Source: Pseudomonadota bacterium (GTDB lineage: Bacteria; Pseudomonadota; Alphaproteobacteria; Micavibrionales; Micavibrionaceae). From it: a stretch of 64,000 nucleotides of DNA. Position numbers and translations under genes: made by a program. Location: NCBI GenBank assembly GCA_029558635.1, contig JAKQEE010000151.1, forward strand, positions 1-64,000. The letters are read 5' to 3'. This document shows, piece by piece, positions 1 through 10,089 of the stretch (its first letter is position 1; each line of letters opens with the position of its first letter). Below the pieces are notes generated by a model. That model was not told where the DNA came from. It did not search any database and was given only the letters and a program-made list of their open reading frames with translations.

Positions 1-551
<551 letters not shown>

Positions 552-674
552 TTCTCACGCCATGGCCTACGGGCTACGGCATGAAGCCAATCATGCGCAG
601 CGGTAAATTCGCTGCTCGAATGATGATGAATTGATTTTTAACTTTCTTGACAAACCTGTTTTCTGTTCTTTGAT

Positions 675-792
675 GACCTGGTGGCTTTACCAAGTGTGAA
701 ACACGCCATCCCATCTCGAACTGGACTGTGAAAAACCTTCGGGCCGATTGTACTATGACTTAAGTTATGGGAGAGTAGGTCGTTGCCAGGTC
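675..792 (+). rRNA. rrf: 5S ribosomal RNA
   Basis: The terminal stem GACCTGG (675-681) pairs with CCAGGTC (786-792). Between them are the typical loop elements CCATCCC, CGAACTGG and GGGAGAGTAGGTCG. Length is 118 bases, normal for 5S. It follows the 23S gene after a spacer of about 120 bases and is followed by an intrinsic terminator, so it closes the rRNA operon. Confidence 0.96.
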
Positions 793-848
793 TTCCAAGC
801 ACAGACGACAGATTTTATTATTCAATTATTTGCGAAATGTTTGAATTT

Positions 849-877
849 AAGCCCCGTGTGAACGGGGTTTTTTATTG
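849..877 (+). terminator. rRNA operon terminator
   Basis: CCCCGT (852-857) and ACGGGG (862-867) form a GC-rich stem with a GTGA tetraloop, followed by a run of T. It sits 57 bases after the 5S gene and separates the rRNA operon from the tRNA gene. Confidence 0.85.
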
Positions 878-928
878 GGAATATTCCTTTTCAGAGGGGA
901 TTAGTTCTGGTATCTCTTCACTGCGTAT

Positions 929-1005
929 GCGCCCGTAGCTCAGCTGGATAGAGCGTTGCCCTCCGAAGGCAAAGGTCGGACGTTCGAATCGTCTCGGGCG
1001 CGCCA
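929..1005 (+). tRNA. tRNA-Arg (anticodon CCG)
   Basis: A full cloverleaf can be drawn. The acceptor stem GCGCCCG (929-935) pairs with CGGGCGC (995-1001), followed by G73 and an encoded CCA (1003-1005). The anticodon stem TTGCC/GGCAA encloses loop CTCCGAA with anticodon CCG at 963-965, which reads CGG arginine codons. The T-arm has GTTCGAATC. It lies beyond the rRNA operon terminator, so it is probably transcribed separately. Confidence 0.97.
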
Positions 1006-1038
1006 TTATAAAAGGTCCCTTTCGGGGCCTTTTATAAT
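1005..1038 (+). terminator. tRNA-Arg terminator-like hairpin
   Basis: ATTATAAAAGG (1005-1015) is a perfect inverted repeat of CCTTTTATAAT (1028-1038), extended inward by a CCC/GGG pair. The stem starts on the last base of the tRNA CCA end, so folding of the hairpin would compete with the mature tRNA 3' end. Confidence 0.65.
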
Positions 1039-1138
1039 GGGATGTCCGGCGATAAGAACGATACGTTCGACGACAAGCGATCCTCAAGGATCGCGCAGGC
1101 GCGGGAAGGGGCGTTTAAGCCCCGACCCAATCGTCTTG

Positions 1139-1411
1139 TTATTTTACTTTGCACTCGTTTAGTGCAAGCAAGTTGTCGTTGGCCTGTCCGTTGGCGTATG
1201 TTCTTACATACTCTCCGTTTGGACCGTCCACTACTTGAAGATAGGATTTTACGCCGTTCTTCATTGTATAAAAAGTGTTAGTTCCACTTTTCATGGAGCG
1301 AATTACATCAGCTCTGGTCCACCACCAATTGTAGCCCCCAAGATGAGTAATGCCCTCGTGTGGGTTATTTCGTGGTTGTTTATTAATGCAAGTTACTTCT
1401 ACGTCAGCCAT
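1139..1411 (-). CDS. DUF3892 family protein
   Basis: The product is a 90-residue protein of the DUF3892 family, whose function is not known. The family pattern is clear: an N-terminal TCINK, then HEGITHLGG, TRADVIRSM, GTNTFYT and a C-terminal stretch ending NDNLLALNEC. No signal peptide or membrane segment is visible. The start at 1411 is chosen because AAGGAGAATAAC stands right before the ATG; a longer reading frame upstream has no ribosome binding site and a non-conserved extension. It stands alone and is transcribed toward the tRNA gene. Confidence 0.88.
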   Translation of the reverse strand: MADVEVTCINKQPRNNPHEGITHLGGYNWWWTRADVIRSMKSGTNTFYTMKNGVKSYLQVVDGPNGEYVRTYANGQANDNLLALNECKVK

Positions 1412-1573
1412 GTTATTCTCCTTGGTTGACAGGTTAAGGAAGCAAAAGGTTGCAGCAATCAAAGGAGAATGGTAGAAAGCAGGTGCCAATGTTCGCTTTC
1501 ATATGATTCTTCTTTGATTGTGAACTGCTGAAGGGTTGCTTCCATGCACCCTTCAGCAAAACTTTCCAGAGTG

Positions 1574-1810
1574 TTATTCTTCCAGCAGAAATGATGCCTT
1601 TGTTTTTTTCCGGCTCTCGAATTTCTGTTTGCACTCCTCTAATTCTCGTTCCATTACATCAAAAATTTTTTTAACATCTTCTTCTGTGTAGTAATAATTT
1701 GATGTATTGGATAGATTTCCCACAAGTCTTAAATGGTTTAAAACATTGTTCACCCGCTTGTTTGCTAGGCGGACAAAATTTGACCTATCTTCGTTTCTGT
1801 TCTCATCCAT
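1574..1810 (-). CDS. conserved hypothetical protein
   Basis: This gene encodes a 78-residue, mostly charged and probably helical protein. The segment RLANKRVNNVLNHLRLVGNL followed by SNTSNYYYTEEDVKKIF resembles a small family of cytoplasmic unknowns from diverse bacteria, often described only as hypothetical. No membrane segment or cysteine motif is present. It is followed by a 162-base gap before the DUF3892 gene on the same strand. The function cannot be told from the sequence. Confidence 0.72.
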   Translation of the reverse strand: MDENRNEDRSNFVRLANKRVNNVLNHLRLVGNLSNTSNYYYTEEDVKKIFDVMERELEECKQKFESRKKTKASFLLEE

Positions 1811-1981
1811 ATCTGACTAATATCATCATGGTGCGGTGTGTGCAACAGGAATCGCCATTTTTAATTAAAAAAATTCGTACATTTTCATTTTATACAAATT
1901 TCTGTGATAGGTCTGTTAAAATATATATGTTTTTCAAATGGTTATGATTTTAACGGATCTCTTTCCGTTATAGGTACAAAA

Positions 1982-2010
1982 ATCCCCCGTTGCCTACGGG
2001 GGATCTTTTT
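1982..2010. terminator. bidirectional terminator downstream of hsp20
   Basis: ATCCCCCGT (1982-1990) pairs with ACGGGGGAT (1996-2004) around a five-base loop, followed by seven T on the plus strand and a short T-run on the minus strand. It lies 27 bases after the hsp20 stop and serves that gene on the minus strand. Confidence 0.85.
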
Positions 2011-2036
2011 TTGTGGGCTATGCGTTTGTTAGTCAC

Positions 2037-2540
2037 TTAGGCCGCTTTTTTGATGGTCAGCTTTTCCGGTTTCTGCATTGCTTCGGCTTTTTTAGGAACC
2101 GCAATCGTCAGAATTCCGTTTTTAAAGCTGGCTTCCGCATGCTTGCAATCGGCCGTGTCGGGCAAAGCCACAGAACGATAGAACGAGCCATAGGAGATTT
2201 CCTGACTCAGGTAGTTCTCTTTCTCCTCCTTCTTCTCTTCTTTTTTCTCACCGCGGACGGCCAGCGTATTGCCGATCACTTCAACTTCAACGTCGTCCGG
2301 ATTCATACCGGCCAGCTCGACTTTCACACTGAATGCGCTTCCGTTTTCGGTGACGTTCATGGCGGGGGCAGCGGGTCCTGCTTTATCCCAGTCCGTCAGT
2401 CGGAGCTGCGCTCCCGTGTAGAAATGATCGAACACGCGATTCATTTCCTCTTGAAGGCTTGCCAACGATTGGGCAAAGCCACCCTGACGGATAGATACAT
2501 TCTGAGGACGATCCCAACGGATCAGATCACGAATTGACAT
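2037..2540 (-). CDS. hsp20: small heat shock protein Hsp20
   Basis: This is a 167-residue ATP-independent holdase chaperone of the alpha-crystallin family, which binds unfolding proteins in the cytoplasm. The alpha-crystallin domain covers about residues 57-155 and includes VKVELAGMNPDDVEVEV, the charged loop with repeated KKEE and the C-terminal GILTIAVPK motif. The N-terminal region (MSIRDLIRWDRP) and the short C-terminal tail are of normal length. AGGAGG precedes the ATG by about nine bases. The leader can fold so that this site is paired (see the regulatory entry), which suggests temperature control of translation. Confidence 0.95.
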   Translation of the reverse strand: MSIRDLIRWDRPQNVSIRQGGFAQSLASLQEEMNRVFDHFYTGAQLRLTDWDKAGPAAPAMNVTENGSAFSVKVELAGMNPDDVEVEVIGNTLAVRGEKKEEKKEEKENYLSQEISYGSFYRSVALPDTADCKHAEASFKNGILTIAVPKKAEAMQKPEKLTIKKAA

Positions 2541-2548
2541 GATGTACC

Positions 2549-2583
2549 ACCTCCTATTCCTGAAACTCAGGTAGAAGGGAGGC
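2549..2583 (-). promoter_or_regulatory. candidate RNA thermometer in hsp20 leader
   Basis: Reading the minus strand, an anti-Shine-Dalgarno GCCTCC (2583-2578) precedes an inner hairpin CCTGA-GTT-TCAGG (2571-2559), which is followed by the ribosome binding site GGAGGT (2554-2549). The outer pairing would hide the binding site, with an internal loop of 4 and 6 bases as the weak point. The layout resembles the sequestering hairpins of small heat shock mRNA thermometers, but the sequence is not a ROSE or clear fourU type. The control by temperature is inferred. Confidence 0.5.
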
Positions 2584-2710
2584 GGAAAAAGTCAAAGGGT
2601 GCATTTTCAGGAATCCTGCGGCGGGGTGTCGCGGAATGGTATTGACAGGATCTGTCTTAATTCGTTAGCCTTCGTATAACGATTAAAACAAAATATGACA
2701 GTGAGGTCCC

Positions 2711-3124
2711 ATGAATCCCGTATTGAATGCCGCATTCGCGGCCGTTGTTGTTTCCGGTTTGTCGTCTTCTGCTGGTGCTAGTGTTTTGGCTGGTGACGAT
2801 TTCTCTAAATCGGCCCGTCATGCGCGGTGCATTTCTTCAGTTGTCGTTTCCAACCTTTCCGGAGGCGGGGATTCTCAGGAATTTGATCCTGAAGCGAAGC
2901 AGGTTCTCGCCTATCATTTTTTAAAGGGGGTAGAAGTTATGGGGGCGGGATTTTCTAATCTGGCCAAATCATTTGTTCATGATTATTCACGGAGGCTTAA
3001 TGATTTGGCGCGTGCCAATAAGCTCGCCACGGAAGATTTGAATGCTCTGAAGGCTGATGTTCTTCTTTGTGTCGGAGAGGTGCGAAGTAATGGGCCGAGC
3101 GCGCTGGTTTCGTATGACAGATAG
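2711..3124 (+). CDS. small secreted protein of unknown function
   Basis: The gene encodes 137 residues. The first 25 or so form a Sec signal peptide (MNPVLNAAFAAVVVSGLSSSAGAS) with a likely cut after the alanine-rich end, so the product is probably periplasmic. The mature part has two cysteines (in HARCISS and LLCVGEV) and helical segments, and no family was recognised. GAGGT precedes the ATG. It is divergent from hsp20 and ends at a bidirectional terminator shared with typA. Confidence 0.7.
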   Translation: MNPVLNAAFAAVVVSGLSSSAGASVLAGDDFSKSARHARCISSVVVSNLSGGGDSQEFDPEAKQVLAYHFLKGVEVMGAGFSNLAKSFVHDYSRRLNDLARANKLATEDLNALKADVLLCVGEVRSNGPSALVSYDR

Positions 3125-3148
3125 AAACCGGATTGACTGGATCAGAAT

Positions 3149-3178
3149 AAAGCCCCCTTTCGGGGGCTTTGCTTTTTC
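3149..3178. terminator. bidirectional terminator
   Basis: AAAGCCCCC (3149-3157) pairs with GGGGGCTTT (3162-3170) around the loop TTTC, with T-rich tails on both sides. It serves both the secreted protein gene (plus strand) and typA (minus strand), whose stop is at 3181. Confidence 0.85.
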
Positions 3179-3180
3179 TG

Positions 3181-5016
<1,836 letters not shown>

Positions 5017-5177
5017 GGTTGTCGTCTTTCGGCGGCTTTTTGTTTGTAACTTTATTGCGCCGTCTTGGTAGCGGAAAACGCCCGAAAAAGCTAGGAAAAA
5101 GTAGGATTTTCTAAAAATTCTTGTTGCAACGCATCATTTGTCTGTGACATAGTGAGTTTCTAACCAAGGAAACGATT

Positions 5178-5237
5178 ATGCGCACATGTGTGTTTGTATA
5201 TACCGTCGTTTCCGGACCAGCGGGCCTTGATTTTTAG
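5178..5237 (+). CDS. candidate leader peptide upstream of ABC exporter
   Basis: A 19-codon ORF starts at 5178 after AAGGAAACGATT and encodes MRTCVFVYTVVSGPAGLDF. Its 3' half enters an inverted repeat: CCGGACCA (5212-5219) and TGGTCCGG (5244-5251), with the TAG stop in the loop. This is the layout of a translational attenuator upstream of the exporter start at 5381. There is no homology support, so the call rests only on the arrangement. Confidence 0.35.
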   Translation: MRTCVFVYTVVSGPAGLDF

Positions 5238-5251
5238 GGGCTTTGGTCCGG
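5212..5251 (+). promoter_or_regulatory. leader hairpin before ABC exporter
   Basis: A perfect 8-base stem CCGGACCA/TGGTCCGG encloses a 24-base loop that contains the stop codon of the short ORF. No T-run follows, so it is not an ordinary terminator. The rest of the 364-base gap between typA and the exporter (5017-5380) holds no other recognised feature. Confidence 0.4.
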
Positions 5252-5380
5252 TTGGCTTTTTGCCGCCGGAAATTCCGAAGACGTCTCAGAAAATCTCCCG
5301 CTTTATTGTTTTTCCCGACAATTGTGGTGTGTTTGTGGCCTTCGGACTTCCGGTTTGAATCTGAACAGGAGTATTTGAAG

Positions 5381-7189
5381 ATGACGTCTTCAGAAGAAAA
5401 CCAAAAGATCATTGTTACGCGGCGGGATATATTCCGCTTCTCGTGGCACTATTGGAAACAGCCCGGTTGGTGGCGCGGGGCTTTGGCCTATGCGTTGCTC
5501 GGAGTTTCCGTCGGGCTCGATATTTTCGTTCCAGTGTTTTCGGGGCGTCTGGTGGACAAGGTCTCTACTCTTGATCCTGCAGTTGAGGGAAGTCTTCATG
5601 CCGTTTTGATCGCGTTTGCGATGTTGATGGGGAACCAGTTGCTGCATAGCTGGTTCTGGGGTGCTTCGTTCTGGTACTGGAACAAATATGCCGTACGGGT
5701 TCTTTACAATATTCTGACCGACGGTATGTCAAAGGTTCAGCGGTTCTCGACCGATTGGCACGTCAATTCTTTTGCCGGAGCGACAGTCCGCAAAATTACC
5801 CGCGGTATGTGGTCGTTCGACAAATTTGAAGACACGTTTTTCATGGGATTGTTTCCGTCCGCTATCATCGGCATCGGGATGGTTGTCATGCTCATTATTC
5901 AGGTTCCGGTTGTCGGGTGGTTTGCTTTGCCGACGGTTTTACTGTTTGTCGCGATCAGTGTCTGGCTCGCTGTCAAAATTGCCATGCCGCGTTTCCGGGC
6001 ATCGGCTGAACTCGATACAAAAGTCGGGGCGACGCTTGCCGACATCATGACGGCTATTCCCACGGTCAAGAGCTTTGCCGGAGAAGCGCGTGAAGATGCC
6101 CATTTCCGTTCTGTTGCCGAGGAGTGGCGTGACCGCTCGGTTCATGCGTGGTTGACCAACGTCGTGATTGATTTCTTGCGGACTCATATTCGTTTTATCC
6201 TGATGGTCGGAATGGTCGGGCTTGTGATCTGGATGTGGCAACGTGGTGAGGCAACGCCCGGCGATATTACTCTGGCGATCACGTCGTTCTTTATTATCGG
6301 CGGGTATCTGCGTGATATCGGGCGGCATGTTACCGAATTGATGCGGTCGGCCAGCGAGATCGAAGATGCCGTCTCGTTCTGGTTGCGCGAAGACGACGTC
6401 AAGGATGTGACGGGGGCCAAGCCTTTTGTCATTGCAAACCGTCGCGGGGCCGAAATCGAATTCGATCATGTCGGGTTCCGGTATAAAGAGGGCGCGTGTC
6501 CGATTTACAATAATTTGTCGGTGACGATTCGTGCCGGTGAAAAAGTTGCGCTGGTCGGTGTATCTGGATCGGGTAAATCGACTTTTGTGAAGCTGGTTCA
6601 GCGTCTGTATGATATTCAGTCGGGCGAGATCAGGGTCGACGGGCAGAATATCGCTAAAGTGACGCAAGAGTCTCTCCGTCATGCGGTCTCGCTTGTTCCG
6701 CAGGATCCGATTTTGTTCCACCGCTCTCTGGCCGAAAACATTGCTTATGGTCGTCCCAGTGCGACGATGGATGAGATCCGCCTTGCGGCACGAGAAGCCT
6801 ATGTGGCTGATTTTATCGAAGGGTTGCCCCTCGGGTACGACACGTTGGTGGGCGAGCGCGGCGTTAAATTGTCGGGCGGCGAGCGTCAGCGGGTTGCGAT
6901 TGCGCGGGCGTTGCTAGCCGATAGTCCGGTCCTGATACTGGATGAGGCGACATCTTCGCTCGATTCCATGTCTGAGCATTATATCCAGAAGGCGCTGGAG
7001 CGGTTGATGGAAGGGCGGACGACGATCACGATTGCCCACCGTCTGGCCACGATCCGCAAGGCCGACCGAATTCTGGTGTTCGAGAATGGCCGGATTGTCG
7101 AGCAGGGGACGCATGATGCGCTTCTTGGCCAAAGCAGGTCGATTTATAAAAGGCTTCATGACATTCAGGCGCTTGATCTTATAGAATAA
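5381..7189 (+). CDS. ABC exporter, fused membrane and ATPase domains
   Basis: The 602-residue product is an ABCB-type half-transporter that would work as a homodimer in the inner membrane. The N-terminal part (about 20-310) carries the transmembrane helices. The ATPase domain follows, with Walker A GVSGSGKST, signature LSGGERQRVAIARALL, Walker B VLILDEATSSLD and the H-loop TIAHRLATI. All key residues are present, so it should be active. The substrate cannot be read from the sequence; lipid, peptide or drug export are all possible. The start at 5381 follows AGGAG; an extended frame from 5243 lacks such a site. Confidence 0.92.
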   Translation: MTSSEENQKIIVTRRDIFRFSWHYWKQPGWWRGALAYALLGVSVGLDIFVPVFSGRLVDKVSTLDPAVEGSLHAVLIAFAMLMGNQLLHSWFWGASFWYWNKYAVRVLYNILTDGMSKVQRFSTDWHVNSFAGATVRKITRGMWSFDKFEDTFFMGLFPSAIIGIGMVVMLIIQVPVVGWFALPTVLLFVAISVWLAVKIAMPRFRASAELDTKVGATLADIMTAIPTVKSFAGEAREDAHFRSVAEEWRDRSVHAWLTNVVIDFLRTHIRFILMVGMVGLVIWMWQRGEATPGDITLAITSFFIIGGYLRDIGRHVTELMRSASEIEDAVSFWLREDDVKDVTGAKPFVIANRRGAEIEFDHVGFRYKEGACPIYNNLSVTIRAGEKVALVGVSGSGKSTFVKLVQRLYDIQSGEIRVDGQNIAKVTQESLRHAVSLVPQDPILFHRSLAENIAYGRPSATMDEIRLAAREAYVADFIEGLPLGYDTLVGERGVKLSGGERQRVAIARALLADSPVLILDEATSSLDSMSEHYIQKALERLMEGRTTITIAHRLATIRKADRILVFENGRIVEQGTHDALLGQSRSIYKRLHDIQALDLIE

Positions 7190-7192
7190 TCA

Positions 7193-7222
7193 CGAAAAGC
7201 CGCACTCCCGTGTGGCTTTTCG
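7193..7222 (+). terminator. terminator after ABC exporter
   Basis: CGAAAAGCC (7193-7201) pairs with GGCTTTTCG (7214-7222), with an inner GCAC/GTGT pairing. There is no long T-run after the stem, so it may be a weak terminator or an mRNA end stabiliser. Confidence 0.6.
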
Positions 7223-7259
7223 ACCTTAAAGGTGCGACACAAAGGCTCTATTTTTTCCC

Positions 7260-7312
7260 AATTATTTTATTGATTTTTATGATGTTTTGGCGCAAAACAT
7301 AATCAAATAATT
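7260..7312. repeat. imperfect inverted repeat upstream of gene at 7366
   Basis: The right arm CAAAACAT-AATC-AAATAATT (7293-7312) pairs in three blocks with ATGTTTTG (7282-7289), GATT (7272-7275) and AATTATTT (7260-7267); the left arm carries two small insertions. It is AT-rich and lies just before a gene start, so it may be an operator or a leader structure. Confidence 0.4.
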
Positions 7313-7365
7313 GTGTTAAGTAAAATGAAAAAGGGCGTTTTCCTAGAGGAAGGTTCAGGTAGGCC

Positions 7366-8259
7366 ATGGCACTGTTAAGGCGAGCACTCTCTGTCTTACC
7401 CGGATTTACGGCTGCAATGAATGATTCCGGCGTGGTGATAGATCGTTCTGTGACTATGGCCATGGTTGAAAAAGCGCTTGATGTATATGACCCCCAAATC
7501 CGTGGCCTGTGGGGATATAAAAGCAGCTTGCAAAAGCCTGTTAGAAAAGCGTTCGAATTTGCACATCAGAAGGCGCAAGAATTGCCCAATGCGGTTGAAT
7601 GCAGTCGCCGGACGTTAGGGACAGCCAGCGGGATCAAGGCGATGTTTTCTGACTCCGGGCATTTAGTTGAAGTTCTTCATAGAAACTCAGTGGTGCCGGA
7701 ATTTTTTCTTAAGAATGCTCAGGCGGATGTGTGCCATGCGTTGATGTGTGTACACAAGACTGAAAATCCCGTTTTCGGGAGCGCGGTCGTGGGTAACCGG
7801 ATCGTGCGGGATGTGCGGCAAGTGCAAGTCAACTTCGGAGATCACCGCTTTGCCGTTACCGCTTCCAGCAAAGAAGAGGCGCACGGTGGCGCGCGAGATT
7901 ATTTCTTTGAAGAAATTGTGAGACATGCTGTTGGTCAGAAGGCCGGAATCGTTGCGGACAGGATGAAAAGAAATGTTGCGATTTCCAAACTTGGATTGGG
8001 AGATCGGCTGGATCTTTTGGCTGAAGTTCTGAGCAATCCTGAAAAGGTCCTTCATATGGATCACTCTTCTGTTGCCGTCAGTCACACAGGTATCAAGCAA
8101 GAAGGGTTATTTGACGAAGGAGAGTATTTAAGCTTCACATTGCCGGAAGTGAAAATCGGCGATGTGGCCTCTCCGCAAGGGTTGGTGATGGTGAGTATTC
8201 CAAGGGAGGAAATCCGGACCGATTATGCCTCCCGTAAGCTGGATTTTAAGTACATATAA
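7366..8259 (+). CDS. hypothetical protein
   Basis: This gene encodes 297 residues with no recognised domain. The N-terminus is weakly hydrophobic (ALLRRALSVLPGFTAAM) but is not a clear signal peptide. The middle is mixed alpha/beta in appearance, with no catalytic motif. AGGAAGG lies about 15 bases before the ATG. It is followed after 34 bases by another unknown small gene in the same direction, so both may share a transcript. The gene is probably real, as the frame is long and has normal codon use. Confidence 0.65.
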   Translation: MALLRRALSVLPGFTAAMNDSGVVIDRSVTMAMVEKALDVYDPQIRGLWGYKSSLQKPVRKAFEFAHQKAQELPNAVECSRRTLGTASGIKAMFSDSGHLVEVLHRNSVVPEFFLKNAQADVCHALMCVHKTENPVFGSAVVGNRIVRDVRQVQVNFGDHRFAVTASSKEEAHGGARDYFFEEIVRHAVGQKAGIVADRMKRNVAISKLGLGDRLDLLAEVLSNPEKVLHMDHSSVAVSHTGIKQEGLFDEGEYLSFTLPEVKIGDVASPQGLVMVSIPREEIRTDYASRKLDFKYI

Positions 8260-8293
8260 TAATAAAACTTGTTAGGTAAAATATAGGGTTGTT

Positions 8294-8548
8294 ATGTTCC
8301 GGACTACAATATCTGAAGATTGCGAAAAACTGGTCAGGTTGTACACGCAATTTACGAGTGCTGTGCAAGATAGCTATGGGCGGGTTATGGAGTCTGAGAA
8401 AGCTATTGATATCTTGATGGCTTTTAGGGAAGAGGACCGCAAAATCGACAAAAAGAAGTTACCTCTTGGTTGCGTTGTCCGCCTGTATCTTTCGGAAAAA
8501 GCGGCGCTTCAAGCTGCTCAGCAATTTTACGGACTTAAAGTCGACTAA
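8294..8548 (+). CDS. hypothetical protein
   Basis: The product is an 84-residue, likely helical cytoplasmic protein (MFRTTISEDCEKLVRLYTQF at the start). No family was recognised. It follows the 297-residue unknown gene and probably belongs to the same transcript. Its last bases overlap by four the end of the convergent DUF1674 gene. Confidence 0.55.
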   Translation: MFRTTISEDCEKLVRLYTQFTSAVQDSYGRVMESEKAIDILMAFREEDRKIDKKKLPLGCVVRLYLSEKAALQAAQQFYGLKVD

Positions 8549-8724
8549 AAATCCACGCATTTGCCGTTTAGTTCCCAGTCACCGAAGCGGGTGGCTTCCG
8601 GACCTTTGCGCCCGCCGAATTCGCGTTGCATATCGGGCAGGGGGACGTGCCCCAGTACCGGTTTTTCCGTCGGTTGTTTGGTGGGCGTTTCCTGTTTTGC
8701 TGGACTTTCGGGTTTTGTCTTCAT
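8545..8724 (-). CDS. DUF1674 protein, SDHAF4-like succinate dehydrogenase assembly factor
   Basis: This is a 59-residue gene. The C-terminal segment reads EFGGRKGPEATRFGDWELNG and ends KCVDF, which is the signature of DUF1674/SDHAF4. In mitochondria SDHAF4 binds flavinylated SdhA and helps it join SdhB; bacterial relatives are assumed to do the same. The N-terminal half is low-complexity, rich in P, T and K, as is usual in this family. It converges on the unknown gene at 8294 and is divergent from the chorismate mutase gene. Confidence 0.88.
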   Translation of the reverse strand: MKTKPESPAKQETPTKQPTEKPVLGHVPLPDMQREFGGRKGPEATRFGDWELNGKCVDF

Positions 8725-8767
8725 AAAACTACTCTAGACGGTATTTCCCGTTTCAGAAAGGCCTACC

Positions 8768-9088
8768 ATGACAAAAGTTCACGAAATTATGAAGCCGTAC
8801 CGCGATCGGATTGACGCTTTGGACGATAAAATCGTCGATTTGTTGATTGAGCGGATCGGGGTTGTCCGCGAAGTGGCCAAGACTAAATCATTTCACAATA
8901 TTCCGGCTGTGATCGAAGAGCGGATTGTCGAAGTGATCGACCGTACGGGTGACCGTGTCGAGGCGACCATCAAAGGCGAGCAAGGCGAAGATGATGCTGA
9001 CCGGATCCGTGAAATCTATGCGCTGATCGTTGTGATTTGTTGCGATCTGGAAGAAGAGTTGATGAAGGACTCCAAGTCGAAAAAATGA
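8768..9088 (+). CDS. chorismate mutase, AroQ type
   Basis: The 106-residue protein has the all-helical AroQ chorismate mutase fold, which converts chorismate to prephenate for phenylalanine and tyrosine synthesis. The first helix [20 protein letters not shown] and the following VAKTK match the family, as does the pattern [15 protein letters not shown]. It is a free-standing domain, not fused to a dehydratase. Its TGA overlaps the ATG of htpX, so the two are translationally coupled. Confidence 0.85.
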   Translation: MTKVHEIMKPYRDRIDALDDKIVDLLIERIGVVREVAKTKSFHNIPAVIEERIVEVIDRTGDRVEATIKGEQGEDDADRIREIYALIVVICCDLEEELMKDSKSKK

Positions 9089-9975
9089 CAGGCTATTTGA
9101 AAACAACCATTTTGATGGCGGCGATGACCGCTCTGGTTGGCGGGATCGGGTATCTGATTGGCGGGACGAATGGTTTGGCTATTGCGCTGGTGATTGCTGC
9201 GGGGATGAATGTCTTTGCGTGGTACAATAGCGACAAGATGGTCCTCTCCCACTACGGCGCGCGTGAAGTGGGGATGGAAGATGCGCCGAAGCTTGTGTCG
9301 ATGATTGCGCGCTTGGCAGGGAATGCAGACCTTCCGATGCCGCGCGTTTATGTCATAGACAACGATCAGCCCAATGCGTTCGCGACGGGACGCAATCCTC
9401 ATCATGCGGCGGTGGCTATTACCACCGGATTGATGCGCCGTCTGGAGGCGGATGAAATTGAAGGGGTCATGGCGCACGAGCTTGCACATATCAAGCATCG
9501 TGATACGCTGATTATGACGGTGACGGCGACGCTCGCGGGGGCTTTGTCCATGCTCGCCAATTTTGGGATGTTTTTCGGGGGGAGTGCGCGCGATGGTGAG
9601 GGGCGTCCAGTGTCCCCCATTGTCACTATTCTGGTGATGATTTTGGCGCCGTTGGCCGCAACCATTGTCCAGATGGCGATTTCAAGGTCGCGTGAATACG
9701 AAGCCGACCGGATGGGGGCCGAGATTTGCGGCAAGCCGCGTTCTCTGGCAACGGCTTTGGAGAAAATTGCCGGAATGGCCGGGCAGATTGTCAACGCGCA
9801 AGCCGAATCCAATCCGGCGTCGGCACATCTCTTTATTATCAATCCGTTGCATGTTCATGCGATGGACGGCCTGTTTTCCACGCACCCTTCTGCGGAAAAT
9901 AGGGTCCGGCGGTTGCTGGAGATGGCGGGAGCAGAGGCAGTCAATCCTGCCGTCACCCGTAATCCGTGGGTTTAA
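9085..9975 (+). CDS. htpX: membrane zinc metalloprotease HtpX
   Basis: The product, 296 residues, is HtpX (M48B), an inner-membrane protease that helps remove damaged membrane proteins. Two hydrophobic segments lie at the N-terminus ([19 protein letters not shown] and the next stretch). The zinc site [10 protein letters not shown] is intact, the third ligand lies in [12 protein letters not shown] and two more membrane segments occur between them. The C-terminus with [10 protein letters not shown] and [10 protein letters not shown] is normal. The ATG overlaps the stop of the chorismate mutase gene. Confidence 0.96.
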   Translation: MTGYLKTTILMAAMTALVGGIGYLIGGTNGLAIALVIAAGMNVFAWYNSDKMVLSHYGAREVGMEDAPKLVSMIARLAGNADLPMPRVYVIDNDQPNAFATGRNPHHAAVAITTGLMRRLEADEIEGVMAHELAHIKHRDTLIMTVTATLAGALSMLANFGMFFGGSARDGEGRPVSPIVTILVMILAPLAATIVQMAISRSREYEADRMGAEICGKPRSLATALEKIAGMAGQIVNAQAESNPASAHLFIINPLHVHAMDGLFSTHPSAENRVRRLLEMAGAEAVNPAVTRNPWV

Positions 9976-10011
9976 TTAACGTTTTGCTCATTTTTTGGGG
10001 GTAGTCTCAGG

Positions 10012-10036
10012 GGCCTTATTATTATAAAATAAGGCC
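10012..10036. repeat. 9-bp inverted repeat between htpX and rsmB
   Basis: GGCCTTATT (10012-10020) and AATAAGGCC (10028-10036) are perfect complements around a 7-base AT loop. No T-run follows, so a terminator is not certain; it may also be an operator for rsmB. Confidence 0.5.
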
Positions 10037-10089
10037 AGATTAACTTCTTCGGGGCTGTCCTGGAGATAAGCACGTTAAAAGTACTTTTG

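Noticed and set aside
1434-1634. 66-codon frame upstream of the DUF3892 gene
   Set aside because: There is no ribosome binding site and no recognisable protein; it overlaps the end of the 78-residue gene.
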